64,000 bases of DNA from Ralstonia pickettii. GTDB taxonomy: Bacteria; Pseudomonadota; Gammaproteobacteria; Burkholderiales; Burkholderiaceae. Below, piece by piece: positions 1 to 8,906 of the stretch. Location of the stretch: the NCBI RefSeq assembly GCF_030582395.1, contig NZ_CP104382.1:682001-746000 (forward strand). Reading direction: 5' to 3'. Each line of letters starts with the position of its first letter. Positions within the stretch are counted from its first letter, which is position 1. The notes beneath the pieces were generated by a model that worked only from the letters and a program-made list of their open reading frames with translations, ran no database searches and was not told the DNA's origin. The position numbers and the translations under genes were made by a program.

Positions 1-24
1 AAGCCCGCCGCCCCCGCAAACGGC

Positions 25-495
25 TTAACGCCTGCGGCGCTGCCAAAGGGTCTGCGCCGCCAGCCAACCCGGTCCCACCGTTGCCACGAGCGCAATCAGC
101 ACGCCCCACACGAAATGAAATTCAATGGCCGATGCCGACAGATTGGCCCAGTACGACACCGCCGCCACCACGTTGACGAAGAACAGCCCGGCAGCTGCCA
201 GCCTCGGTACGATGCCGGCCAGCATCAGAGAAGGGAAAACCAGTTCGCCGAACGTGCCGAGCGCTGCTGCCAGTGCGGGCGGCAACAGCGGCACTTTGTA
301 TTCTTCGGTGAAGAGCAGCACGGTTGTGTCCCAGTCGTGCAGCTTGGTCAGCCCCGACCGGAAGAACACGTAGAAGAGATACGCGCGCGCGATCAACAGG
401 ATGATCGAACAAAGCGTGCTTTGCGGACCGGCAAGCCGGTCGAACGTCGCGCGCAGCCGTGTAAGCGGCGCAAAAGTCGGGCTGAGGGTGTTCAT
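25..495 (-). CDS. bufD: DoxX family membrane protein of bufferin operon
   Basis: Small integral membrane protein of 156 residues in the DoxX family. Four hydrophobic segments are visible (roughly residues 26-46, 68-88, 95-115 and 124-145), with the arginine-rich C terminus typical of the family. It is the last gene of a four-gene minus-strand operon. Its ATG overlaps the stop of the DUF2063 gene by four bases (ATGA), so translation is probably coupled; this decided the start over a longer upstream frame. In bufferin operons a DoxX protein follows the precursor and the two modification proteins, and its exact role (membrane redox or export partner) is not settled. The family call is firm; the role comes from context. 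Confidence 0.85.
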   Translation of the reverse strand: MNTLSPTFAPLTRLRATFDRLAGPQSTLCSIILLIARAYLFYVFFRSGLTKLHDWDTTVLLFTEEYKVPLLPPALAAALGTFGELVFPSLMLAGIVPRLAAAGLFFVNVVAAVSYWANLSASAIEFHFVWGVLIALVATVGPGWLAAQTLWQRRRR

Positions 496-1250
496 GGCGT
501 GTCTCCAGTAGACAAGGTTGTTGGGCAGGCAGACAGTGCGAGCAGCCCCGAGCGATAGAGGCCGGACAGGCATGCAGTCAGATCAAAATCGGGTCGCTCG
601 GCCAGCGTGGTCTCGAGCGCGGCCTGAAGCGACGTCCCAGCTTCGCAAGCGGCCAGGAACGCGGCGGTCAGCGGATCAAGGTCGAGCACAGCAACGCGGT
701 GCCCGCGCACGGCAATCGCGGCGGCTTCGCCCACGCCCAGGTCGATTGCATTCAGCGCGATGGTTTCCCCGGGCTGGTGCGCGCGCCAGATTGACACCAC
801 GGGCCACCGCGACGCCACCCACTGCGCTCCCTCGATCAGCCCCGCGCGGATGGTGTCTGCCGGCTGCGCGAGCAACGTGGCATCCGCCGCTTCAACGTGG
901 GCGTCCGGGGCGTAATGCGCCCAATGCACGCACCATTCCAGGCGCGCGACATCGGCCAGATAGGGCACGCTGTGTGCCAACGGCGATTGCGCAATGACGT
1001 CTGGCAGCGCATTCCCGTAGCGATGCAGGTTCGGAGATGTGGATGCCTGCACCGCGAGCGTGTCGCGCACGAGCGCATCGAAGCAGTCGTCGCCGACCAG
1101 CGTGCGGCAGACGGGGTAGGCCCCCGCCAGCGCGTTGCGCAGGATGGCCAGTCGCGCATTGCGGTAGATGGCGATGCCGCGTGTTTCTTCGTTGGTCAAG
1201 GGGGCCGTCAGCGCGCCGACGAGCTGGGCTTCCCAGTCAGGCAGTCGCAT
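492..1250 (-). CDS. bufC: DUF2063 (HvfC/BufC-type) partner protein
   Basis: Protein of 252 residues with the DUF2063 N-terminal domain (about residues 3-90, with the family pattern of aligned hydrophobic helices around [13 protein letters not shown] and YPVCRTLVG). This family accompanies DUF692 iron enzymes and is thought to present the precursor peptide to them. The start was placed at MRLPDW because that reading overlaps the end of the DUF692 gene by 14 bases, as expected in a tight operon; an upstream in-frame extension of 33 residues is Arg/Cys/Pro-rich and non-homologous in character. It ends in a four-base overlap with the DoxX gene. Function is inferred from family and neighbours. Confidence 0.85.
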   Translation of the reverse strand: MRLPDWEAQLVGALTAPLTNEETRGIAIYRNARLAILRNALAGAYPVCRTLVGDDCFDALVRDTLAVQASTSPNLHRYGNALPDVIAQSPLAHSVPYLADVARLEWCVHWAHYAPDAHVEAADATLLAQPADTIRAGLIEGAQWVASRWPVVSIWRAHQPGETIALNAIDLGVGEAAAIAVRGHRVAVLDLDPLTAAFLAACEAGTSLQAALETTLAERPDFDLTACLSGLYRSGLLALSACPTTLSTGDTP

Positions 1251-2106
1251 GGCGTGGCTCCTGCATGGCGGCGGTGGCGTGGCGATCCAGCATCGCCTGG
1301 GCGCGTGCCGCTTCTTCCAGCAACACCTGCACTGGAGGCAGGTCAGCATCCCATTCGATCAACGTGGGGCGTGCGCCGTGCTTGGCAATCCACGCGTCAT
1401 ACAGCGCCCAGACGGGCGCATGGACGGGCGCGCTGTGCGTGTCGATCAGCATGCCGTCTTCCACGCTGAAGCCTGCCAGGTGAATCTCGCCGACCAGCGC
1501 CGGGTCGATATCGGCCAGTACCGATTCGACGGTCACGCCATGGTTGACGCTGTTCACGTACAGATTGTTCAAGTCCAACAAGATGCCGCAGCCGGTACGC
1601 CGGGCGAGGGCGGTCAGGAATGCACCTTCGGAGACGGCGTCGTCGGCGTCGACCAGCGTGCGGCAGTCGATGTACGCGGCAATGTTTTCGATCAGCAGCG
1701 GCCGCTTGAGGATGTCCTGGGCGCGCATGACGTTGGCGCAGACAACATCCAGCGATTCGCGGGAATAAGGCAGCGGCAGGAGATCGTTGACGACTTGTGC
1801 GCCGCTGCGGTTGAAGCACAGGTGCTCGGAAATGGCGGCGGGCGCAACGGCGTCGGCCAGGGCAGCGATGGCGCGGACGTGCTCGACGTCCAGCCCATCG
1901 GCATTGCCGAGCCCCATGCCGACGCCGTGCAGGCTTACCGGCTGGTGCTCGCGCGCGGCCAGCAGTGCTGCACGTGCCGGGCCGCCATACAGATAGTTCT
2001 CGCTGTGCACTTCCGCCCACGGGAAACGGGCTTGCCCGTGCAGCAGGGCGGGGAAGTGCGGGGCGCGCAGGCCTGCGCCGGCGCAGGTTGGCAGAGCAGT
2101 CTGCAT
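1237..2106 (-). CDS. bufB: DUF692 multinuclear non-heme iron enzyme (BufB-type)
   Basis: TIM-barrel protein of 289 residues in the DUF692/MNIO family (relatives: MbnB, ChrH, BufB). These enzymes use two or three iron ions to convert cysteines of a precursor peptide into heterocycles. Likely ligands are visible in order: H60 in [11 protein letters not shown]140 in LIENI, D178-N180 in LLDLNN, the E207-I-H209 strand, D222-T-H224, and E251-W. The start MQTALPTC lies 22 bases downstream of the precursor gene; an upstream extension in the same frame covers the precursor gene antisense to its codons and was rejected. The preceding 88-residue Cys-containing precursor and the following DUF2063 gene identify this as the modification enzyme of a bufferin-type copper-chelating RiPP. 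Confidence 0.9.
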   Translation of the reverse strand: MQTALPTCAGAGLRAPHFPALLHGQARFPWAEVHSENYLYGGPARAALLAAREHQPVSLHGVGMGLGNADGLDVEHVRAIAALADAVAPAAISEHLCFNRSGAQVVNDLLPLPYSRESLDVVCANVMRAQDILKRPLLIENIAAYIDCRTLVDADDAVSEGAFLTALARRTGCGILLDLNNLYVNSVNHGVTVESVLADIDPALVGEIHLAGFSVEDGMLIDTHSAPVHAPVWALYDAWIAKHGARPTLIEWDADLPPVQVLLEEAARAQAMLDRHATAAMQEPRHATA

Positions 2107-2128
2107 GGCAGTCACCCGGCGTCGCGCG

Positions 2129-2395
2129 TTACTTGGACGCAGGCTGCATCGTGCCGCCCATCTGCGCGCAGGTGCCGGCCGGCACGTACTTCCACGACAT
2201 CGGGTCTTTGTCGATCTTCGACTGACCCGCGCAGGCGTGGGCACTGCCGGGGCTGGCGCAATCGTTCTGACCGGCCTTGGCAACGCCGTAGCACTTTTCC
2301 TTGCCCGCAGCATCGGCGGCCTGGACAGGCGTTGACAGTGCGCCCAGCGCGAGCAGGCTACCCAGAGCGGCGGCGATCATGGCGTGTTGTTTCAT
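2129..2395 (-). CDS. bufA: DUF2282 bufferin-type RiPP precursor, secreted
   Basis: Precursor protein of 88 residues in the DUF2282 family. A signal peptide occupies residues 1-26 (MKQHAM, hydrophobic core, cleavage after VQA). The mature part holds four cysteines, C35 in EKCYG, C46 in QNDCAS, C55 in HACAG and C76 in GTCAQMGG. In characterised bufferins these conserved cysteines are modified by the DUF692 enzyme to thio-oxazoles that chelate copper, and the peptide works in the periplasm. A good ribosome site (AAGGAG, eight bases before the ATG) fixes the start. It is the first gene of the operon. Whether all four cysteines are modified here cannot be read from sequence. Confidence 0.88.
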   Translation of the reverse strand: MKQHAMIAAALGSLLALGALSTPVQAADAAGKEKCYGVAKAGQNDCASPGSAHACAGQSKIDKDPMSWKYVPAGTCAQMGGTMQPASK

Positions 2396-2567
2396 TTGCG
2401 TTCTCCTTGAGTGAACAGGTGTCGTAGAACGGCTGCAGGGCGAAATCCCTCGCCGTACGGTGCACTGCGGCATTGCGCAGATGCGTTCCGTGCACCTTCG
2501 TCGGCGCATGGCTGCGTTCCTGACACGGAGAACAATTTTTTTTTTTGATTTTTTTTCGAGACGATCC

Positions 2568-2597
2568 AAAAAAAAGGCGGCCTCGATGGGCCGCCTT
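2568..2597 (-). terminator. Rho-independent terminator after the DUF6496 gene
   Basis: On the minus strand a 9-bp GC-rich stem (AAGGCGGCC / GGCCGCCTT, loop CATCGA) runs straight into a run of eight T. It lies 20 bases beyond the stop of the DUF6496 gene and separates it from the bufferin operon downstream on the same strand. Confidence 0.9.
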
Positions 2598-2616
2598 CAG
2601 ATCGGACAGGAAAAAT

Positions 2617-3147
2617 TTACTTGGCGTGGGAGGCGCGCGTGCGGGCTGCCTTCTTCGCGGCAGCCGAACGGCCTGCCGCGCCCTTGGTGGCGGCGCCTTT
2701 CTTGGCTGCTGACGAGCGCTCGCCGCTCGAACGCTTCGACGCCGCGCTGTGTGCCTGCTTGGACAACGATGATTGGGACGCCGCCGCGTGGCCTTCCTTC
2801 TTCAGCGTGCGGGTTGTGGTTTTACTGCGCTTGGCCGTGGATTCCTTGCTCGCACTGGCGTGGCTGCCGGTTTTGTTGCCCGTCTTGCTGCCGGCCTTGA
2901 CATCATGTTCCGCCTTCTTGCGGGTGGAGGCCGATGCCTTGCCTTCCCCCGGCGGCTTGACGGCAACGCCAGAGCGGCGTGCCTTCGATAGACCAATCGC
3001 AATTGCCTGCTTGGTGTTTTTCGCACCGTGCTTGCCTTCGCGGATGTGATCCATCTCTTCCTTCACGAAGTTGCCCGCCTGGGTCGAGGCGGCTTTGCCG
3101 TGGCGCTTGTCGGCGCGCGCACGTTCTACGGTTTTGCGTTCCGGCAT
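2617..3147 (-). CDS. DUF6496 basic Lys/Ala/Ser-rich protein
   Basis: Highly basic protein of 176 residues. Residues 1-70 form the DUF6496 domain, recognisable by RKTVERARADKRHGK, TQAGNFVKEEMDHIREGKHGAKN and QAIAIGLSKARRSGV. The rest (about 75-176) is a low-complexity tail of Lys, Ala, Ser and Thr with repeated AAKK and KRS units, like the tails of histone-H1-like nucleoid proteins. This suggests DNA or RNA binding, but no activity is established for the family. A GGAGG site six bases before the ATG supports the start. It has its own terminator and appears monocistronic. Confidence 0.8.
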   Translation of the reverse strand: MPERKTVERARADKRHGKAASTQAGNFVKEEMDHIREGKHGAKNTKQAIAIGLSKARRSGVAVKPPGEGKASASTRKKAEHDVKAGSKTGNKTGSHASASKESTAKRSKTTTRTLKKEGHAAASQSSLSKQAHSAASKRSSGERSSAAKKGAATKGAAGRSAAAKKAARTRASHAK

Positions 3148-3269
3148 GGTGACGTCCTCCGTTGAGTTGGAGCGCCGGCCGGGAATGCTGTGAATCAACT
3201 CATGGATCAACGAACCGGCAGCGCTTGCGTCTACGGCCACGCAACCGGCGTACCTGCGCTGCCTGCGCG

Positions 3270-3536
3270 TCAGCCCACGCGGAAATGCTCGATGCTCTGT
3301 CCAGCGTTGACAGCGCGTTGGAGCCACTCCGGCATGTCGCCGGAGCCGTCCCAGTGCTGGCCGTCAGCGCTCATGTAGACCGGGCCGATAGGCGCCGCTG
3401 GTGGGGGCGGAGGTGGAGCGTCAAAGCAACCCTGCGCCTGCAGGTCTTCGATAGACAGGCCGTACATCTGCATCTGTTCCAGGATCCAGGCGATCGCATT
3501 TTCGCGACCCGGCTCCGGCGGGTGACCTTCCTTCAT
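3270..3536 (-). CDS. H-NS-like nucleoid protein
   Basis: Protein of 88 residues. The C-terminal 36 residues (VYMSADGQHWDGSGDMPEWLQ ... GQSIEHFRV) fit the H-NS DNA-binding module, in which Gly-rich loop, W, P and the closing G-x-S-x-E-x-F motif are conserved. The N terminus (AWILEQMQMYGLSIEDLQ) resembles the linker of H-NS proteins of Burkholderiales, followed by a poly-Pro stretch. It lacks the long N-terminal coiled coil of full-length H-NS, so it may act as a modulator that pairs with other H-NS proteins. The ribosome site is weak. Family assignment is moderate; the role is inferred. Confidence 0.65.
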   Translation of the reverse strand: MKEGHPPEPGRENAIAWILEQMQMYGLSIEDLQAQGCFDAPPPPPPAAPIGPVYMSADGQHWDGSGDMPEWLQRAVNAGQSIEHFRVG

Positions 3537-3693
3537 CTTGTACGCATGTTTTGGGGTTTCTGTCCGCTGGGTGCCAAAGGGAGAGAGAGGCAGGCGCAGG
3601 GCGCGCCGGGCGCCAGCGGAAAACGCACAAGAATAACAGCAGTTGGGCCGCCCATTCGTGTTGCCGGTGGGGCGGCCTATTGCGCGTATTGCG

Positions 3694-4596
3694 TTATTTG
3701 GAAACGGGAGATTCGGCCTGCGCCCGCAACCAGCGATACGGCGACCACCCCAGATTCATGCCCGCCGCCGCCAGCAGGATCGCGCCCGCACCCAAAAACT
3801 GCGCGAGCTGCAACCGGTGTCCGAACGCGACCATGTCCACCCCGATTGCAACGATCGGATAGATGAACGACAGCGACCCGGTCAGATGCGTCGGCAGCCG
3901 CTGGATGGCGCCATAGAGCAGGATGTACATCAACCCCGTGTGTACCACGCCCACCGTGACCAGCATCACCCACGCATGTGGCTCGGCCGGCGGATGCGAC
4001 AGGTTGGCCAGTGGCGCCAGCATCAGCACGCCCACACACACCTGGATAAGCGCGATCAGATGCGGCGGCGTACCGGCCAGCTTCTTGATCAGGAGCGCGG
4101 CCACCGCATAGGCAAACGCCGCGCCCAACGCCATCGCAATGCCTGTCAGGTAATCGGTCCCCGCGCTGGCGGTTGGGCCCACTTGCACGATCGACACGAC
4201 GCCGATAAAGGCGAGGGCCAGCCATGTGAGCTTGGCCGCCGTCAGTTTTTCCGACAGAAACAGCGCGCCAAGCCCCACCAGCATGAAAGGCTGCGTGTTG
4301 TAGACCGCCGTGGCAATCGAGATGGATGCGCGCGGATACGCTGCAAACAGCAGCAGCCAATTGACGACGATGGCCACGCCACCCAGCGCGGCGATGCCGG
4401 CGCGCGCCCACGTGATCGCGCCACGCAGCAGCCCCAGCCCTGCGCATACCCCCAGCAGCGTCAGCGCGCCGAACACGCAGCGCCAGAACACAACGTCGGC
4501 CACCGGCTGGCCGGAGCGGACGACAAACCAGCCGATTGTCCCGGAGATGATCATGGCGGCGGTCATTTCCACCGTGCCGCGCATCTTATCGTTCAT
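3694..4596 (-). CDS. EamA/DMT family exporter
   Basis: Ten-helix inner-membrane protein of about 300 residues with two EamA repeats (roughly residues 8-140 and 155-285), the drug/metabolite transporter superfamily. Members usually export amino acids or other metabolites; the substrate here is unknown. I chose the ATG of MNDKMRG because an AAGGTGG site sits six bases upstream, rather than an ATG 39 bases earlier. The gene is divergent from an Lrp/AsnC regulator, separated by 134 bases, an arrangement typical of amino-acid exporters controlled by the adjacent regulator. Confidence 0.85.
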   Translation of the reverse strand: MNDKMRGTVEMTAAMIISGTIGWFVVRSGQPVADVVFWRCVFGALTLLGVCAGLGLLRGAITWARAGIAALGGVAIVVNWLLLFAAYPRASISIATAVYNTQPFMLVGLGALFLSEKLTAAKLTWLALAFIGVVSIVQVGPTASAGTDYLTGIAMALGAAFAYAVAALLIKKLAGTPPHLIALIQVCVGVLMLAPLANLSHPPAEPHAWVMLVTVGVVHTGLMYILLYGAIQRLPTHLTGSLSFIYPIVAIGVDMVAFGHRLQLAQFLGAGAILLAAAGMNLGWSPYRWLRAQAESPVSK

Positions 4597-4730
4597 GCGA
4601 ACCACCTTGAGCGTTGGATGCAAGGAGGATCGCATGCGGATGGCCTGACTTCCATTGCTTTTCTAAGGCAAAATCCACGTTGAATCTCATAAAATAAGGC
4701 GAAACGCCCGAACGGACCACGGAAGTAAAA

Positions 4731-5183
4731 ATGAACGCGATCGACGCCCTGGACCAACGCATTCTTGACGTCCTGTTGACAGATTCCCGCATCTCGCTCA
4801 AGCAGCTGGCCCAGCAGGTCGGGCTGTCGTCCCCCAGCGTGTCGGAGCGCCTGCGCCGGCTGGAAGAGCGCGGCGTGATCCGCAACTACACCGTCGACAT
4901 CGACCCGGCGGCGCTGGGCTATACGTTGCAGGCCATCGTGCGCGTGCGGCCCATGCCGGGCAAGCTGCATATCGTGCAGCAACTGATCGAAGAGATTCCG
5001 GAGATCTGCGAATGCGACAAGGTGACGGGCGAGGATTGCTTCATTGCCCGCCTCTATGTGCGCTCGATCGATCAGCTCGATGAGATTCTCGACCGCGTGG
5101 CCTATCACGCCGAAACCAACACTGCCATCGTCAAGGCGCAAACGGTGAAGCGCCGCGCGCCGCCGTTTGCCGCCCCTGACTGA
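4731..5183 (+). CDS. Lrp/AsnC family transcriptional regulator
   Basis: Regulator of 150 residues. Residues 4-62 form the winged helix-turn-helix (LDQRILDVLLTDSRISLKQLAQQVGLS with recognition helix around SPSVSERLRRLE), and residues 68-142 the RAM effector domain that binds amino acids and drives oligomerisation (VRVRPMPG ... CDKVTGEDCFIARLYVRS). Divergent from the EamA exporter, which it probably controls in response to an amino acid. The effector cannot be deduced. Confidence 0.9.
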   Translation: MNAIDALDQRILDVLLTDSRISLKQLAQQVGLSSPSVSERLRRLEERGVIRNYTVDIDPAALGYTLQAIVRVRPMPGKLHIVQQLIEEIPEICECDKVTGEDCFIARLYVRSIDQLDEILDRVAYHAETNTAIVKAQTVKRRAPPFAAPD

Positions 5184-5194
5184 CGTGCCGGCCG

Positions 5195-6373
5195 CTATGC
5201 GGTGACAGCGGGCTCCTGGATGGCAGCACGCGCCATGGCTTGCCGCAGATCGGCGATCAGGTCTTCTGGCGCCTCCAGCCCGACGTTGAGCCGCACCAGG
5301 CGACCTCGATAGTGATGATTCGGCCGCGCCAGATGCGGATAGGGCATCACCAGGCTGCTCGTGCCGCCCCAGCTCATGCCGATCCGGAACATGCGCAGCG
5401 CATCGATGAACGCGCTGACCTGCTCGGCCGAAACGCTTTCCTGAAACACCACTGAAAACACGCTCGTTGCGCCGGTAAAGTCGCGCTTCCAGAATTCATG
5501 GCCGGGGCATGACGGCAGCGCTGGATGCAGCACGGTGGCAACGCAATCCTGCAGATGAAGCCAGCGCGCCACCGCCAGCGTGGAGGCTTGCAGACGCTCA
5601 AGGCGCAGCGCCAGCGTTTGCAGGCCACGCAGTGCCAGGCTGCAATCGTCGGGCGAGGCGCCCATGCCCAGGTCGGCAAACGCGCTGCCCACCCGCTCGA
5701 ACATTGCCTCCGAATTGACTGAGACCGAGCCGAGCAGGAGGTCGCTGTGACCGCCGACATATTTGGTCAGGGCTTGCATGCTGATGTCTACGCCGTGCGC
5801 GAAGGCGTCGAAGTACACGCCGGCCGTGTACGTGTTGTCGAGCGCTACCGGCACGCCGCGCGCATGCGCCGCGGCCACGATTGCCGGCACGTCCTGCACC
5901 TCCATCGTGACCGAGCCGGGGCTTTCAGTCCAAACAAGTGTGGTGTTCGGACGGATGAGCCCCTCGATGCCCGCGCCGATGAGCGGGTCATACGTTTCCA
6001 CTTCGATGCCCATGCGTTTGAGCAGGCCGGCAGCCATGCTCCGGCTGGGCCCGTACGCGCTGAACGGCACCAGTGCGTGGCTGCCGGCGCCGCAGCACGC
6101 CAGGTAGATGAGCGCGATGGCAGCCTGCCCGCCTGGCACGATAAAGCTGTGGCGGGCGCGTTCCATTTGCGCAATCCGTGCGCCGAGTTCTACGGCGGTC
6201 GGTGTGCCGTAGAGGCCGTAGGTATAGCCGTGCTGCGCATGGCGCCAGTCGTCCACAACCTGCGTCGCGTTGTCGAACAGCACGGTTGAACCGCGGTAGA
6301 CGGGTGTCACCAATGATCGGAAGCCGCCCGGGGCAAGCGTTTCCGGGCTGACGAGCTGGGATTGCCAATGCAT
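5195..6373 (-). CDS. metC: Cys/Met metabolism PLP-dependent lyase (cystathionine beta-lyase type)
   Basis: Fold-type I PLP enzyme of 392 residues in the Cys/Met metabolism family. The Schiff-base lysine is K204 in QALTKYVGGHSD, the PLP-ring aspartate is D179 in VALDNTY, and the YGxxGTPT motif near residue 55 binds phosphate from the neighbouring subunit. Best fit is a cystathionine beta-lyase, which splits cystathionine to homocysteine, pyruvate and ammonia; other C-S lyases of the family (for example a cysteine desulfhydrase) are possible. It is divergent from a second Lrp/AsnC gene 106 bases away, which suggests substrate-inducible use in amino-acid breakdown rather than only biosynthesis. 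Confidence 0.85.
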   Translation of the reverse strand: MHWQSQLVSPETLAPGGFRSLVTPVYRGSTVLFDNATQVVDDWRHAQHGYTYGLYGTPTAVELGARIAQMERARHSFIVPGGQAAIALIYLACCGAGSHALVPFSAYGPSRSMAAGLLKRMGIEVETYDPLIGAGIEGLIRPNTTLVWTESPGSVTMEVQDVPAIVAAAHARGVPVALDNTYTAGVYFDAFAHGVDISMQALTKYVGGHSDLLLGSVSVNSEAMFERVGSAFADLGMGASPDDCSLALRGLQTLALRLERLQASTLAVARWLHLQDCVATVLHPALPSCPGHEFWKRDFTGATSVFSVVFQESVSAEQVSAFIDALRMFRIGMSWGGTSSLVMPYPHLARPNHHYRGRLVRLNVGLEAPEDLIADLRQAMARAAIQEPAVTA

Positions 6374-6479
6374 GGGATGCGCCTCCGCGAGCGATGATGA
6401 CGAAATGCTATGTCACGCGCGGGAAGCAGTTTCCGCTAATCTGGCCAGCCACACGCAAAAATTTCTCACCAAACCGGCT

Positions 6480-6956
6480 ATGGCCCCTCCGAAATCGCTC
6501 GAACTCGACGCATTCGACATCGCCATCCTCAACGCCGTGCAGCGGTGCTACACCACGCCGCTGCGCGTGATCGGCGAGCAAGTCAATCTATCGACCGCCG
6601 CCGTGCAGCGGCGCATCAAGCGAATGGAGGAGGCCGGCGTCATCGTCGGCAACGTGGCCGTGGTGGACCCTGAGCGGGTCGGCAAACCCATCACCGTGAT
6701 TGTCGAGGTGCACGCCGAGCGCACCAATACCGCGGCCGTGGCGGCGCTCAAAAAAGCACTCTCAGGCCCCGAGGTGCAGCAGTGCTACTACGTGACGGGC
6801 GAGGCGGACTTCGTCCTGATTCTGAACGTGGCCACGATGACCGAATACGAAGCCCTCGCGCGACGCCTGTTCGACGACAACGACAATATCAAGTGGTATC
6901 ACACGGCCGTGGTGCTCAACCGCGTGAAGGTGGGGCTCGAAGTGCCGCTGGGCTAG
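6480..6956 (+). CDS. Lrp/AsnC family transcriptional regulator
   Basis: Regulator of 158 residues with an N-terminal winged HTH (about 8-66, including LRVIGEQVNLSTAAVQRRIKRMEEAG) and a C-terminal RAM domain (72-150). The start MAPPKS is preferred because the upstream in-frame residues would overlap the start of the divergent lyase gene. It lies divergent from the PLP-dependent lyase and is its likely regulator. It is clearly a paralogue, not a copy, of the Lrp gene at 4.7 kb. Confidence 0.9.
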   Translation: MAPPKSLELDAFDIAILNAVQRCYTTPLRVIGEQVNLSTAAVQRRIKRMEEAGVIVGNVAVVDPERVGKPITVIVEVHAERTNTAAVAALKKALSGPEVQQCYYVTGEADFVLILNVATMTEYEALARRLFDDNDNIKWYHTAVVLNRVKVGLEVPLG

Positions 6957-7100
6957 CGACGCGTGCCGTTCCACCGCCTGCACAATGCGTCAATACGGGG
7001 ATGAGGCTATAGTGCCGCAGCGCTGTGCCTGATAAGGTTCGCGCGCCATAACTCGTACGCTGGCACGACCGGCGTCCTTGAAGGTACCAAAGGAGCTCCT

Positions 7101-8831
7101 ATGCAGAATCCAAGAACAGGCATGCGGTGGATCGCCGCCGCAATCGCATCGATCAGCATCACGACCGTCGCACACGCGGCGTCCGTCGCCCCCGTGGCCG
7201 CAGAGAACGGCATGGTCGTCTCGGCACAGCACCTGGCCAGCAAGGTCGGCGTGGAAGTGCTCAAGCGCGGCGGCAACGCGGTCGACGCTGCCGTGGCCGT
7301 GGGCTACGCCCTGGCCGTGGTCTATCCGGCTGCCGGCAACCTCGGCGGCGGCGGTTTCATGACCATCCAACTGGCCGATGGCCGCAAGACCTTCCTCGAC
7401 TTCCGTGAAGTCGCCCCGAAGGCCGCCACCGCCAACATGTACCTGGACAAGGACGGCAACGTCATCAAGGGCGCGTCCACCAAGGGACACCTGGCTGTCG
7501 GTGTGCCCGGCACCGTGTCGGGCATGGAATACGCCCGCGAAAAATACGGCACCATGCAACGGGCTGCATTGATCGCGCCGGCCATCACGCTGGCCGACAA
7601 GGGCTTCGTCCTCGATCAGGGCGACGTCGACATGCTGCACACGTCCACCAAGGACTTCCAGGAAGACGCTGCATCGGGCGCGATCTTCCTCAACAAGGGC
7701 CAGCCGTTCCAGGTGGGCGAGAAGCTGGTTCAGCACGATCTGGCCAAGACGCTGCGCGAGATCAGCAACAAGGGCACCGACGGCTTCTACAAGGGCTGGG
7801 TCGGGCAGGCCATTGCTGCATCGAGCAAGGCCGGTGGTGGCCTGATCACGCAAGAAGACCTCGTCAGCTACAAGACGCGCGAACTGGCGCCGGTCGAGTG
7901 CGACTACCGCGGTTATCACGTGGTGTCGGCACCGCCCCCGAGCTCGGGCGGCGTGATCATCTGCGAAATGCTGAACATTCTGGAAGGCTATCCGCTGAAG
8001 GATTTGGGCTGGCATTCCGCGCAGGCCACGCACTACCAGATCGAAGCCATGCGCCACGCCTATGTGGACCGCAACAGCTACCTGGGCGATCCGGATTTCG
8101 TGAAGAACCCGCTGGACCGTCTGCTGAGCAAGGACTACGCGGCCAAGATCCGCGCCGTGATCGACCCGAAGAAGGCGGGCGTGTCGAAGGACATCAAGCC
8201 GGGCGTCGAGCCGCATGAAGGCAGCAACACGACGCACTACTCGATTGCCGACAAGTACGGCAACGCGGTGTCGGTCACGTACACGCTCAACGACTGGTTT
8301 GGCGCGAAGGTGACGGCCGCCAAGACGGGCGTGATCCTGAACGACGAGATGGACGACTTCACGGCCAAGGTCGGCGTGCCGAATCTGTACGGCCTGGTGC
8401 AGGGTGAAGCCAACTCGATCGCCCCGGGCAAGCGTCCGCTGTCGTCGATGAGCCCGACCATCGTCACCAAGGATGGCAAGCCCGTCATGGTGGTGGGCAC
8501 GCCGGGCGGCAGCCGCATCATCACGGCCGTCATGCTGACCATGATCAACGCGATCGACTACGGCATGAACGTGCAGGAAGCCGTCGACATGCCGCGCTTC
8601 CACCAGCAATGGCTGCCGGACGTGACCAACGTCGAGCCGTATGCCCTGTCGGACGATACGCGCAAGATCCTGACGTCGATGGGCCACAACTTGGGCGCGC
8701 CGCAGCCGGCCAATCATCTGGCGGCGATCATCGTCGGGGCGCCGTCCCTGGGTGGCAAGCCGATTGGCAACAACCGGTTCTATGGCGCGAATGATCCGCG
8801 TCGCAACACGGGGCTGGCAGCCGGTTATTGA
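7101..8831 (+). CDS. ggt: Gamma-glutamyltransferase, periplasmic
   Basis: Ntn-hydrolase of 576 residues that hydrolyses or transfers the gamma-glutamyl group of glutathione and related amides. A signal peptide covers residues 1-26. The autoprocessing site is NTTHYS: cleavage before T377 frees the N-terminal nucleophile of the small subunit, as in the E. coli enzyme. Conserved blocks include GNLGGGGFM (79-87), the GDPDF region, and the small-subunit motifs ILNDEMDDF and PLSSMSPTIV with GTPGGSRI. A strong AAAGGAG site precedes the ATG. Monocistronic, closed by a terminator. Length and motifs are complete, so an active enzyme is expected. Confidence 0.95.
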   Translation: MQNPRTGMRWIAAAIASISITTVAHAASVAPVAAENGMVVSAQHLASKVGVEVLKRGGNAVDAAVAVGYALAVVYPAAGNLGGGGFMTIQLADGRKTFLDFREVAPKAATANMYLDKDGNVIKGASTKGHLAVGVPGTVSGMEYAREKYGTMQRAALIAPAITLADKGFVLDQGDVDMLHTSTKDFQEDAASGAIFLNKGQPFQVGEKLVQHDLAKTLREISNKGTDGFYKGWVGQAIAASSKAGGGLITQEDLVSYKTRELAPVECDYRGYHVVSAPPPSSGGVIICEMLNILEGYPLKDLGWHSAQATHYQIEAMRHAYVDRNSYLGDPDFVKNPLDRLLSKDYAAKIRAVIDPKKAGVSKDIKPGVEPHEGSNTTHYSIADKYGNAVSVTYTLNDWFGAKVTAAKTGVILNDEMDDFTAKVGVPNLYGLVQGEANSIAPGKRPLSSMSPTIVTKDGKPVMVVGTPGGSRIITAVMLTMINAIDYGMNVQEAVDMPRFHQQWLPDVTNVEPYALSDDTRKILTSMGHNLGAPQPANHLAAIIVGAPSLGGKPIGNNRFYGANDPRRNTGLAAGY

Positions 8832-8860
8832 TCGGCATTGCAGCACCCGCAGTACGAACA

Positions 8861-8888
8861 AAGCCCGCCAAGTTTCGGCGGGCTTTTT
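8861..8888 (+). terminator. Rho-independent terminator after ggt
   Basis: An 8-bp stem AGCCCGCC / GGCGGGCT with loop AAGTTTC is followed by TTTTTCTTT on the plus strand. It sits 30 bases after the ggt stop and 19 bases before the converging dioxygenase gene ends. Confidence 0.85.
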
Positions 8889-8906
8889 CTTTGCGAGGTT
8901 CCCGGG

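Noticed and set aside
1168..2427. Long plus-strand frame opposite the bufferin operon
   Set aside because: The minus strand carries four recognised families with proper overlaps; the antisense frame has no family signal.
6990..8861. Very long open frame antisense to ggt
   Set aside because: It mirrors the codon structure of a fully supported enzyme and contains no recognisable domain; typical of GC-rich antisense frames.
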